Shown one piece after another: positions 8,504-16,740 of a DNA stretch of 64,000 bases (positions are counted from its first letter, which is position 1; each line of letters opens with the position of its first letter). Origin of the DNA: Bifidobacterium catulorum (GTDB taxonomy: Bacteria; Actinomycetota; Actinomycetes; Actinomycetales; Bifidobacteriaceae); NCBI RefSeq assembly GCF_003129925.1, contig NZ_QFFN01000002.1, forward strand, positions 1 through 64,000, read 5' to 3'. The notes beneath the pieces were generated by a model. That model saw nothing but the letters and a program-made list of their open reading frames with translations, had not been told where the DNA came from and made no database searches. The position numbers and the translations under genes are program-made.

Positions 8504-10021
8504 ATGGCATTCGAAAACCCCTTCGAGGGCAAGGAAATCTGGTTCGGCGTCGGCTCGCAGGACCTCTATGGTGAGGAAGCCCTCCGTCAGGTCGCCATCC
8601 ACTCCGGCGAAATGGTCGACTACCTCAACAAGACCGGCAAGATTCCGGCCAAGATCGTCCTCAAGCCCACCCTGAAGTCCTCCGACGGCGTCAAGGAATT
8701 CATGGTCGAAGCCTCCGCCAACCCCAACGTCATCGGCGTGATCACCTGGTGCCACACCTTCTCCCCGGCCAAGATGTGGATCCGCGGTCTCGAAGTGCTC
8801 ACCAAGCCGCTGCTGCAGCTGGCCACCCAGCACCACAAGGAGATTCCGTGGGAGACCATCGACATGGACTTCATGAACCTGAACCAGGCCGCCCACGGCG
8901 ACCGTGAGTTCGGCTACATCGTCTCCCGTCTCGGCATCCCGCGCAAGATCGTCGTCGGCCACTACACCGATCCGGAAGTCGCCGAGAAGGTCGGCACCTG
9001 GGCCCGCGCCTGCGCCGGTTGGGACGCCTCCAACAACATGAAGGTCATGCGCTGGGGCGACAACATGCGCAACGTCGCCGTCACCGAAGGCGACAAGACC
9101 GAAGCCGAGCGCGTCTTCGGCGCCTCCATCAACACCTGGGCCGTCAACGAGCTCGTCGCCGCCTACGACGCCGTCAAGGACGACCAGGTAAAGGAAATCA
9201 TCGAGGACTACAAGGCCAAGTACGACGTCGACCCGGCCCTCCTCGACGCCAAGTACGACTCCCTCTTCATCGCCGCCAAGGAAGAGGCCGCCATGGTCAA
9301 CATGATGCGTGCCAACGGCTGCACCGCCGGTGTCGACAACTTCGAAGACCTCGGCGCCCTCCCGCAGCTGCCTGGCGTCGGCCCGCAGCGCTTCCCGTCC
9401 GAGTACGGCTGGGGCTTCTCCGCCGAAGGCGACTGGAAGACCGCCGTCCTCGTGCGCATCGGCGCCGTCATGGGCTACGGCCTTGAAGGTGGCGCCTCCC
9501 TCATGGAGGACTACTCCTACAACTTCACTGAAGGCAACGAGCTCGACATGGGCTCCCACATGCTTGAGGTTTCCCCGTCCATCGGCACCATCGCCAAGCC
9601 GAAGCTCGAAATCCACCCGCTCGGCATCGGTGGCAAGGCCGACCCGGTTCGCCTTGTCTTCTCCGGCGCCCCCAAGAAGGATGCCGTCGTCGTCTCCATG
9701 GCCGACGAGCGCGAGCGCTTCCGCCTGCTCATGGACGTCGTCGACGTCGTCGAGCCGCAGGGCTCCCTCAAGGAGCTCCCGTGCGCCCGCGCCGTCTGGA
9801 AGCCGCAGCCCGACCTCAAGACCGCCGTTCAGTGCTGGATCACCGCCGGCGGTTCCCACCACACCTGCATGACCACCTCCGTCGGTCGTGAGGCTTGGGA
9901 GGACTTCGCCCGCATCGCCGGCGTCGAACTCGCCGTCATCGACGACAAGACCACCGCCCGCCAGTTCGAGAAGGAGCTGGAGCTGTCCGAGATGTACCAC
10001 CGTCTCAACAACCGTCACTGA
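8504..10021 (+). CDS. araA: L-arabinose isomerase
   Basis: This 505-residue enzyme interconverts L-arabinose and L-ribulose, the first step of the pathway. The N-terminus (EIWFGVGSQDLYGEEALRQVA) is the standard AraA opening. The metal/catalytic glutamates lie in the usual context near EYGWGFSAEGDWKTA and MEDYSYNF, and the C-terminal half contains GSHMLEVSPSI and the late TAGGSHHTCMT block. The length equals that of other bifidobacterial AraA proteins. The ribosome binding site is AAAAGGAG. The gene ends the araBDA operon; a strong terminator follows at 10033-10102. Confidence 0.96.
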   Translation: MAFENPFEGKEIWFGVGSQDLYGEEALRQVAIHSGEMVDYLNKTGKIPAKIVLKPTLKSSDGVKEFMVEASANPNVIGVITWCHTFSPAKMWIRGLEVLTKPLLQLATQHHKEIPWETIDMDFMNLNQAAHGDREFGYIVSRLGIPRKIVVGHYTDPEVAEKVGTWARACAGWDASNNMKVMRWGDNMRNVAVTEGDKTEAERVFGASINTWAVNELVAAYDAVKDDQVKEIIEDYKAKYDVDPALLDAKYDSLFIAAKEEAAMVNMMRANGCTAGVDNFEDLGALPQLPGVGPQRFPSEYGWGFSAEGDWKTAVLVRIGAVMGYGLEGGASLMEDYSYNFTEGNELDMGSHMLEVSPSIGTIAKPKLEIHPLGIGGKADPVRLVFSGAPKKDAVVVSMADERERFRLLMDVVDVVEPQGSLKELPCARAVWKPQPDLKTAVQCWITAGGSHHTCMTTSVGREAWEDFARIAGVELAVIDDKTTARQFEKELELSEMYHRLNNRH

Positions 10022-10032
10022 TTGACAGAACG

Positions 10033-10102
10033 ACTTCGTATGCGATGGGAGGCTCGACGTACTCTGATACGTCTTCGTCTTCCATCGCACACGAAGTTTT
10101 TT
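10033..10102 (+). terminator. Terminator of the araBDA operon
   Basis: A long stem starts with ACTTCGT (10033-10039) pairing with ACGAAGT (10091-10097), continues with GCGATGGGAG/CTTCCATCGC, and has an inner GACGTA/TACGTC stem. A T-run follows (10097-10102). The inner CTCGACGTAC and CGTCTTCG text matches the core of the araD-araA hairpins. Confidence 0.85.
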
Positions 10103-10109
10103 ATATCCC

Positions 10110-10309
10110 GCGCGGATCGTATTGCGTGTTGGACTTTTCGTTGTGTGATGGGAACACAATCGTTGCAATGTCAACGATTGTGTTTTTTGCGGTCCAACAC
10201 GTAGCTGTAAGTCCAGCACGTAAGGCCAAGTCCAACACGCAACATGGGGCAAAGTCCGTCACGCAAGCCGAAGTCCGTCATATAAGCCGAAGTCCGGCAC
10301 GCAATATGG
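10110..10309. repeat. 19-bp-periodic AAGTCC repeat around a central hairpin, copy 1
   Basis: AAGTCC-type units start at about 10190, 10209, 10228, 10252, 10271 and 10290, mostly 19 bp apart, with consensus AAGTCCRNCACGYAAGSC. On the left side inverted units (GTGTTGGACTT) appear. Between the arms CACAATCGTTG/CAACGATTGTG forms an 11-bp stem (10154-10182) followed by TTTTTT. A related copy lies at 16541-16700. No gene is visible in this 443-bp gap. Confidence 0.8.
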
Positions 10310-10464
10310 TGACGATGGCCTGGCGCCCCCGATTCCGGCCGCCACCCTTCGAAGGCACCGCCCGTGCATATCGCGCGGCGGTGCCTTCGCGCATGATTTC
10401 GCGTACAATGACGGTAATCGACGATCAGGGGAAAATACGCGGTAATAGGGAATGGGGGATTGCC

Positions 10465-11415
10465 ATGGCCGATCTGTCACGCAAGGCGCTGGTCATCGGC
10501 GTATCGTCGCGTGCGTTGTTTGACCTCGAAGAGGCCAATGGCATCTACGACCGTGACGGCGTCGGGCCGTACGAACAATATCAGCAAAGCCATGTCGACG
10601 ACCCCCTTGAGCCAGGAACCGCATTCCCGTTCGTCTCGCGCCTGCTGAAATTCAACCAACTGTTCGACGATCCCGACGAAGGCGTGGAGGTCGTCGTATT
10701 GTCGCGCAACAGTCCACGGACCGGATTGCGCATCATGAACAGCATCCGTCACTACAATCTGGCCATTACGCGGGCCGTGTTCCGTGGGGGAGCGTCCACG
10801 TTCCCGCTGATGCGCGAATTCAACATGGCGCTGTTCCTCTCCGCCAACGCGGACGAGGTCAAGAACGCCGTGGAGAAAGGACTGCCAGCCGGTCTTGTGC
10901 TGCCGTTCAACGGGCATCATATCGCCGACGACGACGAACTGCGCGTGGCGTTCGACTTCGACGGCGTGCTCGCCGGCGACTCCTCCGAACGGCTGTTCCG
11001 GCAGGTGCAGGAGTCCGACCCCGAACATGCGACCAAACGATACGGCGAACACGAGATGATGAACGCCGACCGGCCTCTCGAAAACGGGCCGCTCGAACAG
11101 CTGCTCAAAGGGCTGAACCGGTTGCAAAGCGCCGCGCGGGACAGCACCGCCGAACACAAGCCGTCGTTGCGCGTGTATCTCGTGACCGCCCGAAGTGCGC
11201 CCGCGCACGAACGCGCCATTCGCACGTTGGAGGAGAAGGGGCTGGCCGTCGACGAGGCGTTCTTCCTCGGCGGGCTCAACAAGACCCCGTTCCTCAACGA
11301 GGTGCAGCCGCACATCTTCTTCGACGATCAGCTCGCCAATCTGGAGAACCCGGCGTTGCGGATTCCCGCCGTGCATATCCCCTTCGGCATACGCAACGAC
11401 GATGCCGCCGCATAA
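10465..11415 (+). CDS. Cytosolic 5'-nucleotidase (NT5C1-like family)
   Basis: This 316-residue protein matches the 5'-nucleotidase family that includes animal cytosolic 5'-nucleotidase I, which dephosphorylates nucleoside monophosphates. Visible features are the opening ALVIGVSSRALFDLEEAN (about residues 8-25), the VVLSRNSPRTGLRIMNSI block, and a HAD-like motif VAFDFDGVLAGDSSE (about 160-174) whose DFDGV matches the DxDxV/T nucleophile motif. A later LRVYLVTARSAPAHERA and the late acidic pair FFDDQ complete the HAD core. I chose ATG 10465 because homologous sequence begins there; upstream sequence in frame is the intergenic repeat. The Shine-Dalgarno is weak (GGGGG). It stands alone between the arabinose operon and the GH127 gene. 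Confidence 0.85.
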   Translation: MADLSRKALVIGVSSRALFDLEEANGIYDRDGVGPYEQYQQSHVDDPLEPGTAFPFVSRLLKFNQLFDDPDEGVEVVVLSRNSPRTGLRIMNSIRHYNLAITRAVFRGGASTFPLMREFNMALFLSANADEVKNAVEKGLPAGLVLPFNGHHIADDDELRVAFDFDGVLAGDSSERLFRQVQESDPEHATKRYGEHEMMNADRPLENGPLEQLLKGLNRLQSAARDSTAEHKPSLRVYLVTARSAPAHERAIRTLEEKGLAVDEAFFLGGLNKTPFLNEVQPHIFFDDQLANLENPALRIPAVHIPFGIRNDDAAA

Positions 11416-11538
11416 GGGCGCTGGGTGACGTTGGGTGGCATTGGGTGTTGTTGAGCCCCCATCAAATATCATGCTCGTCGCACCAGTACGAAACATTTTC
11501 GCATATCTTTCTCTTTTTTCGGTATTTTCCATGTGATA

Positions 11539-11609
11539 TTGCGTGTTGCGTATGCCGTTTTGTTATAATTTCATGTTAACGCTAACGATAAGTGGAGGTT
11601 AACGTTCGC
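11539..11609 (+). promoter_or_regulatory. Promoter and paired operator-like sites of the GH127 gene
   Basis: TATAAT (11564-11569) with a possible -35 TTGCGT (11539-11544, 19-bp spacer) is followed at once by GTTAACGCTAAC (11575-11586), a near-palindrome, and by GTTAACGTTCGC (11598-11609). Both resemble the site upstream of the LacI gene (GTTAGCGTTCAC). Repression by a LacI-type protein at the start site is likely. Confidence 0.6.
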
Positions 11610-11665
11610 AACAACATCCCACGATGATGTGCGGGTTTTCTCTTATGGGGAAGTAAGGAGAAAAA

Positions 11666-14600
11666 GTGGTAAAACACATACGAAACAGTCGTGCGCTGAG
11701 CGCGGCCGTCGGGCTGGTCGTCAGTCTGGCGATGCTGTTCTCGGTCACGCCGGCGCAGGCCGCGGTCGATTGGGTGGGCAAGAACCTGACCAATCTGGCC
11801 ATCTACGCCAAGGCGAGTGCCGAAAAGGAAAACACCCCGGTGTCCAACGTCAACGACGGATATATGGCCGGTGCCGCCGCCACGTCGTGGAACACCTGGT
11901 CGCAAAGCTCGGTGAACTATCCCACGAAAGTACAGCTCACGTGGAACAGCAAGCAGAGACTTGAAGGCTCCCGCGTGGTCTGGTGGGCCGACAGCAACGA
12001 CATCCAGGGCGCGGACAGCGTGACGTTCCCCAAGTCCGTAGTCATCGAATACCTCAATGACGATGGCCAGTGGGTCAAGCTCACCAACATGAAGGACGAG
12101 GACGGCAAGTCCACCGACCAGATGGGCGTCAAATACGACACCAGCGACGGCAACGGCCTCAACGGTGCCAACAAGTACTGGAACGAGGTGCTGTTCGACG
12201 GCGACATCGAAACGACCGCCCTTCGTATGCAGATCGAACGCAACGGCACCGGCAAGAACGGCATCGGCATCAGCGAATGGGAGGCTTACGGCGCCCAGTC
12301 CGCCGACTATCAGCCCGGCATCGCGGAAGGCAAGAACATCGCGCCCGAAGCCACGGTGAACGTGAACTATACGAACTCCGGCACCAGTGCGGCCAACATC
12401 ACCAACCGGGCGCTCGCCGGCAAGAGCGACACCTCGTGGAACACGTGGAAGAACGACGGTGACCTCGAATATCCGCAGCCCGTGGAACTGCAATGGAACG
12501 AGCCCCGCAACATCCAGAGCATGCGAGTCATGTGGTGGGCCGACGGTGGCGGCGTGCAATACCCGTCAAACGCCAAACTCCAGTACTACGACCACAAAAC
12601 CGATCAATGGACCGATGTCACCGGCATGATCGACGATGCCGGCGCAACCGTGGACTCGGTTGGCGTGAAATCCACCGCAGGCAAGTTCAACGGCGACAAC
12701 CGCGTCTGGAACGGCGTGGCCATCGACGCCAAGAACCCGATCAAGACCACGAAGATTCGTCTGATGGTCGACCGTCCGGCCGGGACGGACACCAAGACCG
12801 GCATCGGCATCGGCGAATGGGAGGTGTACGGCACCACCGTTTCCAACGAATTCGTCGCCGGCAAGATCTCCGGCAAGAGCAAGATCGTCAACGGCGAGAA
12901 CGCCGCCTACACCGCGTCCCCGTTGCCCGCCGACTACAACGGCAATTTCTCCTACCAGTGGAGTGTTGACGGCGACGCCCTGAAGATCATCGCCGGCGCC
13001 GACGCCGAGAAGGTCACCGTCGCAGGCGCGAAGAAGGGCGAAGGCACCGTCAAGGTGGCCATCACCGACAAGAAGACCGGCGAGGTGCGCCACGCCAGCT
13101 TCCCCGTCACCGTCGAGGAGGTCACCGGCGTCGACACGTACACGACGTCCACCGTGGCCGGCGTCGCACCGATCCTGCCGAACACGGTCGTCGTCAACGG
13201 CATCCAGTTCGACGATCCGACACCGTCGACGCACAACACCGGCCAGAAAACCGTCTCATACGACTTCGGCGAGACGTTCAACGCCAAGCTCATGCCCGTA
13301 ACGTGGGACAAGGTCGACGCCGCGAAGTACGCCGCCGACCAGGTAGGCAAGACCTTCGAGGTGAACGGCACCGTGACGGTGAGCGGCGTGGCGTTCCCCG
13401 CCAAAGCCAAGGTGACGGTGAACAAGAAGGCCGCGGCATCCACGGCGAACCAGTCCGTCACGTTCGAGAACGTGAAGCTCACCGACGACTTCTGGAGTCC
13501 CAAACAGAAGGTCAACATGATGAAGTCGCTGGAGGTCTCCATCGGCCACATCGAGGAGGCCAGCGGCGGAGAGCCGAACTTCAAGAACGCCGTCAAGAAG
13601 CTCAACGGCGAGGAATACTCGGCGTTCAAGGGCTACGTGTTCCAGGACTCCGACATCTACAAGTCGCTTGAGGCCATCAGCTACACGCTCGCCGCCATGG
13701 ACGGCGACACCGATCCCGACGTGGTGGCCGAAAAGGCCAAGCTTGAGGCCAAGGTGGCCGAATGGGTCAAACTGATCCAGCAGGTGCAGTACGCCGACGG
13801 ATACATCAACACCCACTTCACGTTGCGGTCCTCCGACTACGCCGGCGGACGTGCCCCCGGCACCCATCGCTGGAGGAACTTCAACAACCACGAGATGTAC
13901 AACGCCGGCCACTTCATCGAATCGGCCGTGGCATACACCCGCTACCGCGAAGGCATCGGCAAGCCCGATTACAGCCTCTACGTGGCGGCCAAGCGCTACG
14001 CCGACGAGATCGTGACCCTGTTCGGACCCAACGGCAAGCGTCACGAAGTGCCCGGACACGAGGAGATCGAACTGGCGCTCGCCAAGTTCTCCGAACTCGT
14101 GGAACAGCATGAGGGCGTCGGCGCCGGCGACAAGTACGTCAAGACCGCCCAGACCCTCATCGACCGCCGAGGCGAGGACCCGAAGCTGCGCGACAGCCAG
14201 TACGACGGCTACACGCCCGGCCAGCGCGAATACTCGCAGGACAAGCTGCCGTTCACCCAGGAGAAGGACGCCGTCGGCCATGCCGTGCGCGCCAACTACC
14301 TGTACGCGGGCGCGACCGACGTGGCCAGGCTCGTCGGCGGCGACACGGAGAAGCAGTATCTCGACGCGCTCGACGCCGTATGGGATTCCGTGGCCAACCG
14401 CAAGATGTATGTCACCGGATCGATCGGCGTGGCCAGCCATGGCGAGGACTTCGGCGCCGACTACGAGCTGCCCAGCAATGACTCCTATGCGGAGATCTGC
14501 GCTTCCATCGCCCTGGCGAACTGGAATCTGCGCATGAACCTCGTGCATGAGGACGCCAAGTATGCCGACGTGGTGGAGCGCGCCATGTACAACGCCATCC

Positions 14601-16441
14601 TCGACGGCGTGAACATGACCGGCGACCGCTTCTACTACGCCAACAGGCTCGAACTGCCCACCAAGAACGGGGGCACGCTCGGACGTTCCAGCTGGTTCGC
14701 CTGCGCCTGCTGCCCGCCGAACCTCATGCGTACGCTGGCACGCCTGTCGGAGTACATGTACACCACGCACGGCGATGACGTGTTCGTGAACATGTACATC
14801 GGCAGCCAGGCGAACATCAACGTCAACGGCACCAAGGTCGGCGTCACGCAGAAGACCTCCTACCCGAACGACGGCAACATCGAGATGACCGTGAACCCCG
14901 AGCAGGCCAAGCAGTTCACCTTCAAGGTGCGCATCCCCAGCTGGCTCAAGGGTCAGGCCGACGAGACGCCGACCATCACCGTCAACGGGCAGAAGATCTC
15001 CGCCAAGGCCGTCAAGGGCTACGTGAGCATCGACCGTGAATGGAAGAAGGGCGACGTCATCAAGCTCGGCTTCCCGATGGAGATCAAGCTGACCGAAGGC
15101 AACGAGAAGGTCGCCGACCAGCAGGGCAAGGCCGTCATCGAGCGAGGCCCGCTCGTCTTCTCCATGGAGAAGGCCGGCAACAAGCAGCTCAACTCGGGCA
15201 TCGCCAACTTCGACCCGCGCAAGATCCAGCTGCAGCGCGACCAGAAGAACACGCTCAAGGCCGAATACCGCGAGCTGATCTCCGGCATGGAGGCCAGCAA
15301 GACCATGGTCATCACCGGCAAGGCCAAGTACGTGGACGGCACTTCGTCGCAGGACATCAGCATCCAGGCCATCCCGTTCTACGCGACCAACAACCGCAGC
15401 GACGGTGAGACCTACGTGACCGCCAGCAATTCCACCGGCATGGTCACCTGGACGAAGGTGGCCGGAACCGCGGCCGTCGACAAGACCGCCCTGGAATCCT
15501 CGTTGAAGGAGGCCAAGGGGTACAAGGCCGACGACTACAAGCAGGACGACGCATGGAAGACGCTGCAGTCGGCGATCTCCGATGCGGAGGCTCTGGTCGC
15601 GGACGCTGGCGCCACCCAGGCCAAGGTCACCGAGGCCACTGCGGCCCTCAAGGACGCCATGGCCAATGTGACCCCGGTCGAGAAGCCGACCACGGTGCCC
15701 GTGACCAAGGTAACGGTTTCGGGCAAGACCGAGCTGACCGTAGGCGACACCACGAAACTGGGCGTGAAGGTCGAGCCGGAGAACGCCACCGATCCGACCG
15801 TCACATGGTCCAGCTCCGACGAATCGGTGCTTTCCGTGGCGGCGGACGGCACGGTGACGGCGCTCAAGGCAGGCAAGGCCACGGTCACCGCCACCGCCAA
15901 CGACGGATCCAAGACCTCCGGAACACTGGAGATCACCGTCGCCGCCAAGACGGAACCGAACAAGCCCGCGACCGACGAGCAGCGCAAGCCGCTTAAGGAC
16001 GCCATCGACAAGGTCAAGGCCGAGAAGCTGGCTGAGAAGGACTACACGGCGAAGACGTGGAAGACGTATGCCGATGCGCTCGCCACGGCGGAGAAGACCC
16101 TGGGCGATCCGAACTCCACCCCCGAGCAGGTGACGACCGCGCTGAACGGCCTGACCGCCGCACGCGAGGCTCTGAAGGCGAACGGTTCCAGCGAACGGCC
16201 GAAGCCGACGCCCGGACCGAGCGATTCAGGCAACGGCAACGGTGGTAACGGCGGTGCCTCGACGGGCGACAACGGAACCTCCGACGCAGATGCCTCTGCC
16301 ACCGACGGCCAGTATGGCGGCAATGAGCAGAAGCGGTCCGGCTCGTTGAGCAAGACCGGTGTGGCGGTGGGCGTCATCGCCTTCATCGCCCTGGCCCTCG
16401 CCGGCGTCGGCGTCATCCTGACCAGGCGTCGTCGCGTCTGA
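11666..16441 (+). CDS. Secreted, wall-anchored GH127 beta-L-arabinofuranosidase, multidomain
   Basis: This 1591-residue protein has a signal peptide (cleavage after AQA, residue 32), two discoidin-like carbohydrate-binding modules (about 35-215 and 225-395), two Ig-like modules (about 405-590), a GH127 domain (about 597-1260), a FIVAR repeat (1272-1335), a Big_2 module (1345-1427), a second FIVAR repeat (1440-1504), a Gly/Asn-rich linker, LSKTG (1561-1565), a membrane helix and an Arg tail. In the GH127 domain E927, the E943-x-C945 pair and C1015-C1016 correspond to Glu322, Glu338/Cys340 and Cys417/Cys418 of B. longum HypBA1; the Glu-to-Glu spacing is identical (16). It should release beta-L-arabinofuranose from plant glycans or glycoproteins outside the cell, feeding araBDA. 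The GTG start has AAGGAG upstream. LSKTG is a variant of the sortase signal. Confidence 0.93.
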   Translation: MVKHIRNSRALSAAVGLVVSLAMLFSVTPAQAAVDWVGKNLTNLAIYAKASAEKENTPVSNVNDGYMAGAAATSWNTWSQSSVNYPTKVQLTWNSKQRLEGSRVVWWADSNDIQGADSVTFPKSVVIEYLNDDGQWVKLTNMKDEDGKSTDQMGVKYDTSDGNGLNGANKYWNEVLFDGDIETTALRMQIERNGTGKNGIGISEWEAYGAQSADYQPGIAEGKNIAPEATVNVNYTNSGTSAANITNRALAGKSDTSWNTWKNDGDLEYPQPVELQWNEPRNIQSMRVMWWADGGGVQYPSNAKLQYYDHKTDQWTDVTGMIDDAGATVDSVGVKSTAGKFNGDNRVWNGVAIDAKNPIKTTKIRLMVDRPAGTDTKTGIGIGEWEVYGTTVSNEFVAGKISGKSKIVNGENAAYTASPLPADYNGNFSYQWSVDGDALKIIAGADAEKVTVAGAKKGEGTVKVAITDKKTGEVRHASFPVTVEEVTGVDTYTTSTVAGVAPILPNTVVVNGIQFDDPTPSTHNTGQKTVSYDFGETFNAKLMPVTWDKVDAAKYAADQVGKTFEVNGTVTVSGVAFPAKAKVTVNKKAAASTANQSVTFENVKLTDDFWSPKQKVNMMKSLEVSIGHIEEASGGEPNFKNAVKKLNGEEYSAFKGYVFQDSDIYKSLEAISYTLAAMDGDTDPDVVAEKAKLEAKVAEWVKLIQQVQYADGYINTHFTLRSSDYAGGRAPGTHRWRNFNNHEMYNAGHFIESAVAYTRYREGIGKPDYSLYVAAKRYADEIVTLFGPNGKRHEVPGHEEIELALAKFSELVEQHEGVGAGDKYVKTAQTLIDRRGEDPKLRDSQYDGYTPGQREYSQDKLPFTQEKDAVGHAVRANYLYAGATDVARLVGGDTEKQYLDALDAVWDSVANRKMYVTGSIGVASHGEDFGADYELPSNDSYAEICASIALANWNLRMNLVHEDAKYADVVERAMYNAILDGVNMTGDRFYYANRLELPTKNGGTLGRSSWFACACCPPNLMRTLARLSEYMYTTHGDDVFVNMYIGSQANINVNGTKVGVTQKTSYPNDGNIEMTVNPEQAKQFTFKVRIPSWLKGQADETPTITVNGQKISAKAVKGYVSIDREWKKGDVIKLGFPMEIKLTEGNEKVADQQGKAVIERGPLVFSMEKAGNKQLNSGIANFDPRKIQLQRDQKNTLKAEYRELISGMEASKTMVITGKAKYVDGTSSQDISIQAIPFYATNNRSDGETYVTASNSTGMVTWTKVAGTAAVDKTALESSLKEAKGYKADDYKQDDAWKTLQSAISDAEALVADAGATQAKVTEATAALKDAMANVTPVEKPTTVPVTKVTVSGKTELTVGDTTKLGVKVEPENATDPTVTWSSSDESVLSVAADGTVTALKAGKATVTATANDGSKTSGTLEITVAAKTEPNKPATDEQRKPLKDAIDKVKAEKLAEKDYTAKTWKTYADALATAEKTLGDPNSTPEQVTTALNGLTAAREALKANGSSERPKPTPGPSDSGNGNGGNGGASTGDNGTSDADASATDGQYGGNEQKRSGSLSKTGVAVGVIAFIALALAGVGVILTRRRRV

Positions 16442-16446
16442 CGGGC

Positions 16447-16533
16447 ATCGTATTGCCTGATACATGTCAGACGATACGATAAGCCCCTATGCCACAAGTC
16501 CGGCACGTGGTTATCCCACTACGTGCCGGACTT
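16447..16533 (+). terminator. Hairpins after the GH127 gene
   Basis: Two stems follow the stop codon. The first joins ATCGTAT and ATACGAT with an inner CTGA/TCAG (about 16447-16480). The second is a perfect 13-bp stem AAGTCCGGCACGT/ACGTGCCGGACTT (16496-16508 with 16521-16533). The gap is between convergent genes, so they may serve both sides. Confidence 0.65.
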
Positions 16534-16540
16534 TGCGTTG

Positions 16541-16700
16541 TGTGTTGGATGTTGCGTTGTGTGTTGTACTTCGTACTGTGTGTTGGATGTTGCGTTGTGT
16601 GACGGGAACGGAATCGTTGCAATTTCAACAATCGTGGTTTTCGGGGTCCAGCACGTAGCGCGAAGTCCAGCACGTGAAGCCAAGTCCAACACGCAGCGTG
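16541..16700. repeat. 19-bp-periodic AAGTCC repeat around a central hairpin, copy 2
   Basis: A 23-bp direct repeat beginning TGTGTTGGATG occurs at 16541-16563 and 16579-16601. A central hairpin built on AATCGTTG and CAACAATCG follows, and then GTCC/AAGTCC units at 16644, 16663 and 16682, exactly 19 bp apart. The layout and much of the text match the element at 10110-10309, in the same orientation. Confidence 0.8.
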
Positions 16701-16740
16701 CCGTTCATACGCTGTCCGTGCACCGCACCGCGCCCGCAGC

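Noticed and set aside
10190-10309. Possible CRISPR array at the AAGTCC repeats
   Set aside because: Units are only 19 bp from start to start, degenerate, and leave no room for unique spacers of 30 bp or more. No cas gene is present.
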